Part shown: positions 48,972 through 57,851 of the stretch, piece after piece | Position numbering within the stretch: the stretch's first letter is position 1 | How the letters are laid out: the number at the start of each line of letters is the position of its first letter | Assembly: GCA_947624675.1 (NCBI GenBank) | Contig: CANQLI010000003.1 | Coordinates: 186,001-250,000 of the forward strand | Length of the DNA: 64,000 nt | DNA from: an uncultured Clostridia bacterium | GTDB lineage: Bacteria; Bacillota; Clostridia; Oscillospirales; Ruminococcaceae | Direction of reading: 5' to 3' | The notes under the pieces: model-generated | Seen by the model: the letters and a program-made list of their open reading frames with translations, nothing else | Told to the model about the DNA's origin: nothing | Database searches by the model: none | Made by a program: the position numbers and the translations under genes

Positions 48972-49961
48972 TTACAGCCTTTTTACAGAAAATTTCTCTG
49001 TATCTCTTTCGGCTGTGATTTTTAATGTTATTCCTTTATTTTTAAAGTAAGTTATGTTCTCGTTACTTTGTCCTCTTGCCTTGCTCAGACACCTGTCATT
49101 TACTGAAAATTCAAAGTATTTTTCTTCTGAACCTAAAATTTCTTTTTCAAAAAGCTTTCTGTAAATCCTGCTTTCGCACAATTCCCTGAATGCCGGATGA
49201 TAATACCCTGTGACAAGCTTATCCTTGACATCCTGAGAGGCGTGAAGTCCACATTTTATGACTTTAATACCGGCATTAGAAAACATAATCAAAAGCTCTG
49301 AACAAAGCTCTATCATATCGTCAAACGGCATAAGTGTGTATTTTCCGGTTTCATACAGTCTCGAAAGCTTTGTGTTATTTAAAACACATACGGGATATAT
49401 TCTTGCAGTCTCGGGATTTAAGGAAATTATTTCTTTTGCTGTAAATAAATCCTTCTCCTTGTCCGACATATAAAGTCCTGTCATCATTTGAAGTCCAAGC
49501 TCAAATCCGTATGACTTTATAAGCTCAGATGATTTTTTTACATCATCTGCCGTATGTCCCCGATCATTAGCGTTTAATACACCATCACACATACTTTGTG
49601 CGCCAAGTTCTATTGATGTTACGCCATATTGCTTAAGGATATTTAAAATATCACTGCTTATAAAATCAGGTCTGGTCGATATGCGGATTCCGTAAAAGCC
49701 GTCATTTTTTATAAACTCGTAAGCTGTTTTCAAGAGACTTATCATATAGCTGTGCTCAATCGCTGTAAAGCTGCCGCCGAAAAAAGCTATTTCAGTATTT
49801 TTCTTATCATCAATGCGTCTGTAAGCGTCTGTCAACAGCCGTCTCAGTTCATCAACACCTGGTGCTTTTAATTCGCCGCTTATCGTATGCTGGTCACAAA
49901 AGCTGCAGGAGTGCGGACAGCCAAGATTCGGCACAAAAACCGAAATGTTATTATGTCTCAT
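48972..49961 (-). CDS. Elp3/MiaB-like radical SAM protein of unknown target
   Basis: A 329-residue radical SAM protein with the cluster motif CxxxCxxC at C15, C19 and C22 (NLGCPHSCSFCDQ). SAM-binding strand pieces AFFGGSFTAIEHSYM, GIRISTRPDFI and GVTSIELGAQSM are like those of Elp3-type (oxygen-independent HAT-like) enzymes, but there is no acetyltransferase domain. Such genes sit next to rnc or smc in many Clostridia and are annotated only as radical SAM proteins. It overlaps the 3' end of rnc by 11 bases. The substrate is unknown; an RNA-modifying role is a guess from context. Confidence 0.8.
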   Translation of the reverse strand: MRHNNISVFVPNLGCPHSCSFCDQHTISGELKAPGVDELRRLLTDAYRRIDDKKNTEIAFFGGSFTAIEHSYMISLLKTAYEFIKNDGFYGIRISTRPDFISSDILNILKQYGVTSIELGAQSMCDGVLNANDRGHTADDVKKSSELIKSYGFELGLQMMTGLYMSDKEKDLFTAKEIISLNPETARIYPVCVLNNTKLSRLYETGKYTLMPFDDMIELCSELLIMFSNAGIKVIKCGLHASQDVKDKLVTGYYHPAFRELCESRIYRKLFEKEILGSEEKYFEFSVNDRCLSKARGQSNENITYFKNKGITLKITAERDTEKFSVKRL

Positions 49962-50637
49962 AGCCCATAAGTTTCAGTGACTCTTTTGCAGCCATCTGTT
50001 CAGCATTTTTCTTGCTTTTTCCTGTTCCCCTGCCTATCACATTTGAGTTAAGCATAACTGCGACAGTAAAATTTTTATCGTGATCCGGTCCGCTTTCATC
50101 GACCAGCACATAGCTGACTTTTTCTTCAGGATTTTTCTGTATTACCTCCTGTAAAACAGTTTTATAATCCTTGACTGACGGCGAGCGAGGATTTAAGTTT
50201 TTAGGAATAAAGCCTAAGATATACTCTCTTACGACATCAAGTCCTCCATCAAGATAAACTGCGGCAATCACCGCCTCAAACGCATCGGCAAGAATTGACG
50301 GACGCTCTCTTCCGTGAGTATTTTCCTCACCCTTTCCGAGCATCAGAAAGTCTCCGAGATTTATTTTTTTTGAAAACTCATAAAGTGCCTTTTCACATAC
50401 CAGCGAGGCTCTGAGCTTAGTGAGTTCCCCCTCGGGAAGATGAGTATAATGTTCAAAAATAAAATCCGAAACCACTAAAGATAAAACGCTGTCTCCCAAG
50501 AATTCAAGACGCTCGTTGCTTTTTCTGTGCTTTTTATCCTCATTTGCGAATGAGGAATGAGAAAGCGCCGTAAAGATAAGCTCCTTGTTATTAAAAGTGT
50601 AATTTATCTTTTTTTCAAACTCTGATATATTATCCAT
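49951..50637 (-). CDS. rnc: ribonuclease III
   Basis: A 228-residue RNase III. The catalytic domain has the signature NERLEFLGDSVLSLVVSDFIF near residues 41-61 with the acidic residues. Later acidic ligands are in ADAFEAVIAAVYLDGG near 115-130. A C-terminal double-stranded RNA-binding domain is at about 158-228 (DYKTVLQEVIQKNPEEKVSYVLV, GKSKKNAEQMAAKESL). It cuts double-stranded RNA in rRNA processing. It overlaps plsX by 8 bases and the next radical SAM gene by 11 bases. The gene acpP, usually between plsX and rnc in this class, is absent. Confidence 0.97.
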   Translation of the reverse strand: MDNISEFEKKINYTFNNKELIFTALSHSSFANEDKKHRKSNERLEFLGDSVLSLVVSDFIFEHYTHLPEGELTKLRASLVCEKALYEFSKKINLGDFLMLGKGEENTHGRERPSILADAFEAVIAAVYLDGGLDVVREYILGFIPKNLNPRSPSVKDYKTVLQEVIQKNPEEKVSYVLVDESGPDHDKNFTVAVMLNSNVIGRGTGKSKKNAEQMAAKESLKLMGYET

Positions 50638-51640
50638 TATTTTTACCTTTCATTTGTTCAAGAGACTGTGATATCTCACCTATCACATTTTCATCCACAA
50701 AGCTTTTTGCCTGTAAGATCGCATGATAAAAAGCGTTAGCATTAGAGCTGCCGTGTGCTTTGATAACAGGTTTAGCGGTTCCTAGAAGCGGCGCTCCGCC
50801 GTACTCTGTATAGTCCATTCGCCTTCTAAGCTTTTTGACACCGCTTAACATAAACAAAGCGCCGATCTTTGAAATTATGTTGTGCATAAGAACGCCCTTG
50901 AGTTCTCTTGACATAAATTTGCCCATACCCTCGTAAAGCTTTAAAAGCATATTTCCCGTAAAACCGTCTGCTACGCATACATCAATATCGCCAACAGGTA
51001 GATCTCTTGCTTCAATATTACCGGCAAAGTTTATGGGAGATGTCTTAAATAGCTCATACGCCTCGTGCTCAAGCTCTCTTCCTTTGCTTTCTTCTGTGCC
51101 TATGTTTATAAGATAAACCGATGGATTTCTCCGTTTAAGGATTTTTTCCATATAAATACTTCCCATCACGCCGAACTGAAGGAGCATCTCAGGTCGACAG
51201 TCCTGATTTGCACCTGCATCAAGCAGCATAAAAGGTTTTTTAGAGGTAGGAAGTACAGTTGCAAGTGCTGCGCGCTTTATTCCCTTTATTCGTTTTACTA
51301 TAAAGGTCGAACCTACAACAAGTGCACCGGTTGAACCTGCTGAAACAAAAGCGTCCGCTTTGTTTTCCGAAAGTAATTTAAGACCGACTGCCATTGAACA
51401 GTCACTTTTTGACTTAAGAATCTCGGTAGGTTCCTCACAAATGTCAATTACCGTTTCGGTATGAATTATTTTAAGCGATGATATATCAATATTGTTCCTG
51501 TTTGCACAATCCTTTATTTTATCTTCATTTCCCACAAGAGTTACAGTTAATCCGTTGACACTGTTGACAGCTCTTATGCTTCCGAGAATCACCTCAAGCG
51601 GGGCATTATCCCCACCAAAGGCATCAATTAAAATATTCAT
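50630..51640 (-). CDS. plsX: phosphate acyltransferase PlsX
   Basis: A 336-residue PlsX, which makes acyl-phosphate from acyl-ACP for PlsY in phospholipid synthesis. The start is MNILIDAFGGDNAPLEVILGSIRAV, and conserved blocks include DAFVSAGSTGALVVGSTFIVKRIKGIKR and MLLDAGANQDC, plus the FTGNMLLKLYEGMG region. It is 26 bases downstream of trmFO and overlaps rnc by 8 bases. The usual companion fatty-acid genes, including fabD, fabG and acpP, are not in the window, so regulation with them cannot be judged. Confidence 0.95.
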   Translation of the reverse strand: MNILIDAFGGDNAPLEVILGSIRAVNSVNGLTVTLVGNEDKIKDCANRNNIDISSLKIIHTETVIDICEEPTEILKSKSDCSMAVGLKLLSENKADAFVSAGSTGALVVGSTFIVKRIKGIKRAALATVLPTSKKPFMLLDAGANQDCRPEMLLQFGVMGSIYMEKILKRRNPSVYLINIGTEESKGRELEHEAYELFKTSPINFAGNIEARDLPVGDIDVCVADGFTGNMLLKLYEGMGKFMSRELKGVLMHNIISKIGALFMLSGVKKLRRRMDYTEYGGAPLLGTAKPVIKAHGSSNANAFYHAILQAKSFVDENVIGEISQSLEQMKGKNNG

Positions 51641-51666
51641 ATGTATTTTTTCCTCACTTTTAATTT

Positions 51667-52989
51667 TTAAACATCAAGAACCTCTTTTAATGCGGAAATT
51701 CCTCTTTGAGCCAAAACAAGGTATCGCTCTTGTTTATTTTTTATCTTATTTTCAAGTGCGGGCAATATTCCCATATTACATCCCATAGGTTGAAAATCAA
51801 CAACGCTTTCATCACTGATATAAGCGCTTAGCGCACCTGTCATTGTCGTTTTCGGAAGTTTAAGCATCTCCTCATTTTTTAGTCTCCTTGACATATTTAT
51901 ACCGGCAATAATTCCCGATGCCGCAGATTCGATATATCCTTCTACACCTGTGATCTGACCTGCGAAAAAAATGTTTGGTCTTTTTCTCATTGAGTAGTGA
52001 CAGTCAAGAAGCCTTGGAGAATTTATAAAGGTATTTCTGTGCATAACTCCGTACCGTAAAAACTCTGCGTTTTTAAGCCCCGGTATCATAGAGAAAACTC
52101 TTTTTTGCTCACCAAATTTAAGATTAGTTTGAAATCCGACAAGATTATACATAGTAGACTGAGAATTTTCCGACCTTAGCTGAACCGCCGCATAAGGACG
52201 CTTACCCGTTTTAGAGTCAATAAGTCCGACCGGCTTTAAAGGTCCAAAGCGCATAGTGTCCTCTCCTCTTTTTGCAAGAACTTCTATCGGCATACATCCC
52301 TCATAGACCTTAAAGCTATCCTTTTCAAAGTGTTCTTTGTCAAACTCTTTTAACGGAGCCGATTCGGCATTGACAAGCTCACTGTAAAATTCAAGATACT
52401 CCTGCTTGTCCATTGGACAGTTCAAATAATCCGCGTCTCCCCGGTCATATCTCGAGGCCTTAAACAGTCTGTCCATATCAAGGCTTTCAGCCGATACGAT
52501 AGGCGCTGCCGCATCGTGAAAATAAAGATAATCCTCTCCGCATAATCTCTTAATATCTTCAGAAAGAGCGTCGCCGGTAAGCGGACCGGTAGCAATTATA
52601 ACATTCTCGTCAAGCGGTATCTTTGTAACTTCCTGACAGATTATCTCAATGTTTTTATCGTTTGACAGATAATCAGTAATATAATCGGAAAAAGCCTTCC
52701 TGTCGACAGCCAGCGCACCTCCTGCCGAGACAGCCGTTTTATCTGCAGCTTCCATAGTAATAGAGCCAAGCAGCCTCATTTCTTCTTTGAGCATTCCTGC
52801 GGCAGACTCAAGTCTTTTTGCCTTTAAAGAGTTAGAACATACAAGCTCCGCAAACCCATCGTATTTATGTGCCGGAGATTTTTTATAAGGCTTCATATCG
52901 TAAAGACGAACCTTTATACCGTGCCTTGAAAGCTGATAACCGGCTTCGGCACCTGCAAGCCCTGCTCCGATAACTGTAACACTATTCAT
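51667..52989 (-). CDS. trmFO: folate-dependent tRNA uridine-54 methyltransferase TrmFO
   Basis: A 440-residue FAD protein that methylates U54 of tRNA to m5U using methylene-THF. The N-terminal dinucleotide motif is VIGAGLAGAEAGYQLSRHG, and the family-specific VCSNSLKAKRLESAAGMLKEEMRLLGS follows. GPLKPVGLID, the C-terminal FAGQITGVEGYIESAASG and MGCNMGILP match TrmFO (GidA relative). It overlaps topA by 8 bases, the usual arrangement in Firmicutes (topA-trmFO), and is followed by plsX. Confidence 0.96.
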   Translation of the reverse strand: MNSVTVIGAGLAGAEAGYQLSRHGIKVRLYDMKPYKKSPAHKYDGFAELVCSNSLKAKRLESAAGMLKEEMRLLGSITMEAADKTAVSAGGALAVDRKAFSDYITDYLSNDKNIEIICQEVTKIPLDENVIIATGPLTGDALSEDIKRLCGEDYLYFHDAAAPIVSAESLDMDRLFKASRYDRGDADYLNCPMDKQEYLEFYSELVNAESAPLKEFDKEHFEKDSFKVYEGCMPIEVLAKRGEDTMRFGPLKPVGLIDSKTGKRPYAAVQLRSENSQSTMYNLVGFQTNLKFGEQKRVFSMIPGLKNAEFLRYGVMHRNTFINSPRLLDCHYSMRKRPNIFFAGQITGVEGYIESAASGIIAGINMSRRLKNEEMLKLPKTTMTGALSAYISDESVVDFQPMGCNMGILPALENKIKNKQERYLVLAQRGISALKEVLDV

Positions 52990-55066
52990 CGCTAATATTT
53001 CTTGAAAATCCGCAACCGACCTTGTGACAAACTAAAGAGCCTTTCTTTCCGCCTTTATTAAACAATGTCGAGCCGCAATCGGGACATTTTTCTGATGTCG
53101 GTATATCCCAAGTCATAAATTTACATTCGGGATTGTTTTCACAGCCGTAATAAACTCTGTTTCGTTTTGACTTTTTCTTCAAAACCTTTTTTCCACAGTA
53201 CGGACATATTCCGCCGGTATCAACAACAATAGCTTTTGTGTTTGTGCATTCAGGAAATCCGGAGCACGCCATAAACTTTCCGTACTTTCCAATTTTTATT
53301 ACCATAGGCTTTCCGCAAAGCTCACACACCTCATCGGTCTGTTCATCGGGTATCTTTATTCTTTTACCGTCAAGCTCGTTCTCGGCATTTTCCAGATCCT
53401 TTTCAAATCCGCCATAAAACTCACCGAGCGTCTTTACCCAGTTCTTTTTACCATTTTCTACTTCATCAAGACTTGTCTCCATTTTAGCTGTGAACTTAAG
53501 ATCAACGATCCGCTCGAAGTGACTGCTCATTAGCTTATTTGTCGTTTCTCCGAGAGTTGTCGGCTTAAGCTGTTTACCGTCGCGTTCAACATAATTTCTT
53601 GAGATTATCGTAGTTATAGTCGGAACATAGGTAGAAGGTCTGCCTATTCCTGTTTCTTCAAATGCCTTTACAAGCGTTGCTTCCGTGTATCTTGCGGGAG
53701 GCTGGGTAAAATGTTGATTTCCTTTCAAGCTGTGAAGATATAAAATATCGCCTTTAGATATGTTAGGAATAACGCTTTTTTTATCACCGTCATCCTTTAT
53801 ATCTTCATAAAGAACCGTAAAACCGTCAAACTTTACACTATATCCCGACACTCTGAAAATACAACCGTTCGCCTCAATATCGACAGACATAGTGTTAAGG
53901 ACACACTTAGCCATCTGGCTCGCCATAAAGCGTTCCCATATCAGCTTATAAAGTTTATATTGGTCGTTGGATACGCCGCTTTGTCTCACCTCATCGGGTG
54001 TGAGCTCCGGGTGTGCCGGACGGATAGCTTCGTGAGCGTCCTGTGTATTTCCCTTTGATTTATATTTGTTAGGTGTATCCGGGATATATTCACTTCCATA
54101 GCATTTCCTTATATATTCATATGCCGAAGCTCTTGCCTCATCAGATACCCTCTGGCTGTCGGTTCTCATATAAGTAATAAGACCCGTAAGACCAAGTCCC
54201 TTTATCTCAACACCTTCATAAAGCTCCTGTGCTATCATCATAGTGCGCCTTGTCTGGAAAGACAGTCGCTTTGAAGCCTCCTGCTGAAGTGTTGAGGTTG
54301 TAAATGGTGCGGAAGGAGATCGGCGTGTTGTGCCTTTTTTTATACCTGCGACCGTATACTGCGCGCCGTTAAGTCTGTCAAGTATACCGTCTGTCTTAGC
54401 CTTATTCTTAAGCTCAGCCTTTTCTCCGTCGATAAGTGAAAGCTTTGCGATAAAGCTTTTTGATGACTTTGTCTGTGATAGCTCTGCGTCAACAGACCAA
54501 TATTCACTCGGTACAAATCTTCTTATTTCTTCTTCTCTGTCACATATCATTTTAACCGCGGCAGACTGAACTCTGCCTGCGGAAAGTCCTCGTCTTATCT
54601 TTCTCCACAAAAACGGAGAGAGCTTGTATCCGACAATCCTGTCTAAAACTCTTCTCGCCTGTTGAGCGTCAACAAGGTTCATATCTATTTTTCTCGGGTG
54701 CCTCATACCGTTTTTAACGCCGGTCTCTGTTATTTCGTTAAAGGTGACCCTGTTTTCATCATTGAGGTCAAGTCCCAAAATCTGAGCTAAGTGCCAGGAT
54801 ATAGCCTCTCCTTCACGGTCAGGGTCTCCAGCGAGCAAAACTCTGTCGTACTTTTTTGCTTTATTACGGATGTCCTTTATAATAGATTCCTTACCCTTGA
54901 TATTGATATAATGAGGTTTAAAGCTGTGTTCAATATCAACGCCAAGCTTTGACTTCGGGAGATCTCTCAAATGGCCGTTTGATGCAATCACATCGCTGCC
55001 CTTATCAATATATCTTTTTATCGTTCTGATTTTAGACGGAGACTCAACAATGATTAAATCAGACAT
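52982..55066 (-). CDS. topA: DNA topoisomerase I (type IA)
   Basis: A 694-residue type IA topoisomerase. The Toprim domain includes IVESPSKIRTIKRY and LAGDPDREGEAISWHL near the N-terminus. The active-site Tyr is in GLITYMRTDSQR near residue 299. Three C-terminal zinc fingers of the CxxC type are visible near residues 580-694 (CELCGKPM, CPYCGKKV and CPDCGSTL). The enzyme relaxes negative supercoils. It follows dprA by 56 bases and overlaps trmFO by 8 bases. Its length is slightly above the B. subtilis form (691). Confidence 0.97.
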   Translation of the reverse strand: MSDLIIVESPSKIRTIKRYIDKGSDVIASNGHLRDLPKSKLGVDIEHSFKPHYINIKGKESIIKDIRNKAKKYDRVLLAGDPDREGEAISWHLAQILGLDLNDENRVTFNEITETGVKNGMRHPRKIDMNLVDAQQARRVLDRIVGYKLSPFLWRKIRRGLSAGRVQSAAVKMICDREEEIRRFVPSEYWSVDAELSQTKSSKSFIAKLSLIDGEKAELKNKAKTDGILDRLNGAQYTVAGIKKGTTRRSPSAPFTTSTLQQEASKRLSFQTRRTMMIAQELYEGVEIKGLGLTGLITYMRTDSQRVSDEARASAYEYIRKCYGSEYIPDTPNKYKSKGNTQDAHEAIRPAHPELTPDEVRQSGVSNDQYKLYKLIWERFMASQMAKCVLNTMSVDIEANGCIFRVSGYSVKFDGFTVLYEDIKDDGDKKSVIPNISKGDILYLHSLKGNQHFTQPPARYTEATLVKAFEETGIGRPSTYVPTITTIISRNYVERDGKQLKPTTLGETTNKLMSSHFERIVDLKFTAKMETSLDEVENGKKNWVKTLGEFYGGFEKDLENAENELDGKRIKIPDEQTDEVCELCGKPMVIKIGKYGKFMACSGFPECTNTKAIVVDTGGICPYCGKKVLKKKSKRNRVYYGCENNPECKFMTWDIPTSEKCPDCGSTLFNKGGKKGSLVCHKVGCGFSRNISDE

Positions 55067-55122
55067 TTTTTCATCTCTCCTTTTGTTTTATGCCGCAAAG
55101 TCGGCTGATTCTAAAAACACAA

Positions 55123-56322
55123 TTATGTTAATTTATATCTTCTTCCGGGAAGTGATTTTACCGCCCCGATTATCTCAAGCTCGGTAAGCTCAAGAGTTAC
55201 AGACGAAATGTCCTTATCAAGTGCAATAGATATTTCGTCTACCGAATCTTTACCGCTTTTAATGAGTTCCACAACTGCCCTTGCATTTTCACTGAGATCT
55301 GATATATCAAATTTGTTATCAGATACCGTTTCTTTCTGTTTATTTTCATAAGAAGATGTATTTGCATTTCTCGTCTTTTTTCTCTCAAAGGGCTTTTTCG
55401 TTGAAAGCGAATATTCATCAGTAAATCTTTTTGAAAATGTAAGACGGTGAGAAAAATTATTCTTGTATTCATTTAAAATATCCTGAGCTGAAAAAACAGG
55501 TATTGCACCGTCGCGCAAAAGCATTATATTCCCCTTATACGCCTCATCAAAAATACTGTGGGGCGGAAGTGTGAAAATATCCTTACCCTGATTAAGAGCA
55601 AACTCGGCAATACTAAGCGAGCCGCTTTTTAAGCTCGCCTGAACAACAAAAGTACCGAGACTTAGCCCTGATATAAGCCGGTTTCTGTAATGAAAATCCT
55701 TTGTTCTCGGCTTGTGGTTCGGAAAATATTCGGTAATAACAGCACCGTTTTGAGAAATTTTTTTATAATACTCTTTACTGCTGTTTTTATAATCATACTC
55801 AAGACCGTACCCCAAGACTACATATGTCTTTGCTCCTCTGTTTATGGCTTCAACAGTTGCCTCTCTGTCGGCGCCGACCTGCATTCCGGACAATATGACA
55901 ACGCCAGACATGACAAGATCTGATGTTATTTCTTTCTCAGCCTTAAGGCTGTATTCGCTAAGCTCTCTTGCACCTGCAACTGAAAGTAAAAGCTCAGAGT
56001 CTATATCGCTAAGCTCCCCGTAACAGAACAATACGCTTGGCGGATTAAAAATATCTCTTAGACGCTGAGGGAACTCCTTATCGTCATAGCAGTATATATT
56101 TATTCCCTTTGACCTGCAATAATACATAATATTTTTTATCCTGTCATCGGTCAAGCCATGCATTCTTTCAGACTCATCCTTTGTCAAGCCTTTAATATTC
56201 CCCCGCATAAAATCCGAGTAAAACTCACCTATATCAGAGAAGCCGAAGAGTACCTCCCATTTCCTTTTGTTGGCAGGTCCGAATGCAGCCGTTAGCCACA
56301 CCCAAAGCTCTTTGTTTGTCAT
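55123..56322 (-). CDS. dprA: DNA processing protein DprA
   Basis: A 399-residue DprA/Smf protein. The Rossmann-like core carries SVAGARELSEYSLKAEKEI, VVILSGMQVGADREATVEAINRGAKTYVVLGYGL and the downstream GSLSIAEFALNQGKDIFTLP. A C-terminal winged-helix-like region lies after about residue 335 (ARAVVELIKSGKDSVDEISIALDKD). DprA loads RecA on transforming DNA and binds single-stranded DNA. The classical GSRxxS loop is GARELS here. It lies between the TrmH-like gene (12 bases) and topA, the same cluster as in B. subtilis. A linker rich in Lys and Asn (about 290-330) separates the two domains. Confidence 0.93.
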   Translation of the reverse strand: MTNKELWVWLTAAFGPANKRKWEVLFGFSDIGEFYSDFMRGNIKGLTKDESERMHGLTDDRIKNIMYYCRSKGINIYCYDDKEFPQRLRDIFNPPSVLFCYGELSDIDSELLLSVAGARELSEYSLKAEKEITSDLVMSGVVILSGMQVGADREATVEAINRGAKTYVVLGYGLEYDYKNSSKEYYKKISQNGAVITEYFPNHKPRTKDFHYRNRLISGLSLGTFVVQASLKSGSLSIAEFALNQGKDIFTLPPHSIFDEAYKGNIMLLRDGAIPVFSAQDILNEYKNNFSHRLTFSKRFTDEYSLSTKKPFERKKTRNANTSSYENKQKETVSDNKFDISDLSENARAVVELIKSGKDSVDEISIALDKDISSVTLELTELEIIGAVKSLPGRRYKLT

Positions 56323-56334
56323 TTTAATATCGCC

Positions 56335-57108
56335 TCATTTTGTCATTTCCCAGAGGATTATGGCAGCAGCGACAGAAGCATTGAGAGATTCTGCATTTCC
56401 CTTCATAGAGATCGTAATTTTGCTGTCACATAAAGCTGTATGCTCATCGCTAAGACCGTTTCCCTCGTTGCCGATAACAGCGGCGCACTTACTGTCGAAT
56501 GTGATATTCTCAATACTTTGAGCTTGCTTATCAACAACGGCTGCATATGTAGTGATATTATTTGCTTTTAAGTACTTAACAACTGTTTCAAAGCATTTGA
56601 CCACAGAAATATTAAGCCTGAAAATACTGCCCATTGTACTTCTTATCACCTTTGTATTATAAAGCTCACAGCAGTTTTCACACAAAATGACTTTCTTTAC
56701 ACCCAATGCATCTGCTGTCCTCAAAAGTGTTCCGATGTTTCCCGGATCCTGAATATTGTTAAGGACAAGAACTCTTTCAAAGTTTATACCCATTGTTAGT
56801 TCTTTGTCAAGATTGTTGACAACTGCGAATATACCCTGAGGTGATTTTTCGTCTGTGACTTTCTTAGAAAGCTCGTCAGCTATGACATAAAAGTTATCAT
56901 GCCTTAAGCTTTTAAAAACTTCGGCGTATTTATTCAGAGCGGTTTCAGTTACAAAAACGCTTTTTATGTCGGCATTTTCCCTGACCGCCTCGGCAAATAT
57001 CCGAATTCCTTCAATAACAAACGATCCGCTGTTAATCCGCATTTTTTTTGACGAAATAAGCTCTTTGAGCTCTTTAATTTTCAAGTTATCCTTAGAAGTT
57101 ATCAGCAT
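56335..57108 (-). CDS. TrmH/SpoU family RNA 2'-O-methyltransferase
   Basis: A 257-residue SPOUT methyltransferase. The N-terminal part resembles the L30e-like substrate-binding domain (LITSKDNLKIKELKELIS). The conserved motifs are VLNNIQDPGNIGTLLRTADALGVKKVIL, AAVIGNEGNGLSDEH and SLNASVAAAIILWEM, the trefoil-knot SAM site. Family members methylate ribose in tRNA or rRNA, and the exact target is not visible (23S rRNA G2251-like or other). It is the first gene of the dprA-topA run, with an extended -10 promoter 32 bases before its ATG. Confidence 0.88.
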   Translation of the reverse strand: MLITSKDNLKIKELKELISSKKMRINSGSFVIEGIRIFAEAVRENADIKSVFVTETALNKYAEVFKSLRHDNFYVIADELSKKVTDEKSPQGIFAVVNNLDKELTMGINFERVLVLNNIQDPGNIGTLLRTADALGVKKVILCENCCELYNTKVIRSTMGSIFRLNISVVKCFETVVKYLKANNITTYAAVVDKQAQSIENITFDSKCAAVIGNEGNGLSDEHTALCDSKITISMKGNAESLNASVAAAIILWEMTK

Positions 57109-57139
57109 ATAACTGCCGCCTTTTTATAAAATACGATAA

Positions 57140-57167
57140 ATTATATCAAATTAAGTATTTTGATAAA
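57140..57167 (-). promoter_or_regulatory. extended -10 promoter of the trmH-dprA-topA-smc-leuS run
   Basis: Minus-strand TATAAT (57140-57145) preceded by TGA (a TGn extended -10) with only a weak -35 TTTATC (57162-57167) at 16 bases. It lies 32 bases ahead of the TrmH-like start codon, after the rplT terminator, and could transcribe the 15 closely packed genes to leuS. Confidence 0.6.
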
Positions 57168-57178
57168 CTCTCTTATTG

Positions 57179-57216
57179 ACAACAAAACACGCAGTAGAAA
57201 AAACATCTCTGCGTGT
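57179..57216 (-). terminator. intrinsic terminator after rplT
   Basis: Perfect 9-bp stem AACACGCAG / CTGCGTGTT (57208-57216 and 57185-57193) with a 14-base loop, followed by TTGTTGT on the minus strand. It is 10 bases after the rplT stop and closes the infC-rpmI-rplT operon. Confidence 0.82.
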
Positions 57217-57226
57217 TAAATATCTA

Positions 57227-57580
57227 TTAAAGAGCAGACTTTGCCTTTTCAACGATTGCAGCAAAGCCGTTTGGATCGCTGATAGCGATTTCCGACAACA
57301 TCTTTCTGTTAAGAGTTATCCCTGCCTTTTTAACACCATTCATAAACTGTGAATAGTTTATGCCGTTGAGCTTGCAGGCAGCTGAAATTCTTGTGATCCA
57401 GAGCTTTCTAAAATCTCTTTTCTTAAGTCTTCTTCCTATATATGCATACTGACCTGATTTCATCACGGCTTCTTTAGCCATTTTGAAATGCTTGCTTTTT
57501 GCGCCCCAATAGCCCTTAGCGAGCTTAAGGGTTTTATTTCTTCTCTTACGAGTCATCATTGCTCCCTTTACACGAGCCAT
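57227..57580 (-). CDS. rplT: 50S ribosomal protein L20
   Basis: A 117-residue L20. It starts [51 protein letters not shown], with the basic N-terminal tail that reaches into the ribosome and also binds its own operon leader in B. subtilis. The length is normal (118-120). It is the last gene of the infC-rpmI-rplT operon, 48 bases after rpmI, and is followed by a strong terminator. Confidence 0.98.
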   Translation of the reverse strand: MARVKGAMMTRKRRNKTLKLAKGYWGAKSKHFKMAKEAVMKSGQYAYIGRRLKKRDFRKLWITRISAACKLNGINYSQFMNGVKKAGITLNRKMLSEIAISDPNGFAAIVEKAKSAL

Positions 57581-57628
57581 AGTTATTACCTCCTAAATTT
57601 TAAATAATGATAGTTTCCCTACTCTCGT

Positions 57629-57826
57629 TTATTTGTAAGGGATAAGCTGCTTTACATTTTTGATATCCGCACTGTCAGAATAAGCTCCGTTGCGGAGAAT
57701 TCTCTTTCTCTTATGAGCCTTTTGTGTAAGTCTGTGTCTCTTATTTGTGTGCTGATACTTTACCTTACCTGAACCGGTAACCTTGAAACGCTTTTTAGCG
57801 CCCGAATGTGTTTTTACCTTTGGCAT
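57629..57826 (-). CDS. rpmI: 50S ribosomal protein L35
   Basis: A 65-residue L35: MPKVKTHSGAKKRFKVTGSGKVK, then a basic stretch HTNKRHRLTQKAHKRKRILRNG, matching the family over its whole length. The start ATG is at 57826 with AGGAGG about 7 bases upstream. It is the middle gene of the operon, 25 bases after infC. Confidence 0.98.
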   Translation of the reverse strand: MPKVKTHSGAKKRFKVTGSGKVKYQHTNKRHRLTQKAHKRKRILRNGAYSDSADIKNVKQLIPYK

Positions 57827-57851
57827 GATATTTATCCTCCTTGTAATAAAT

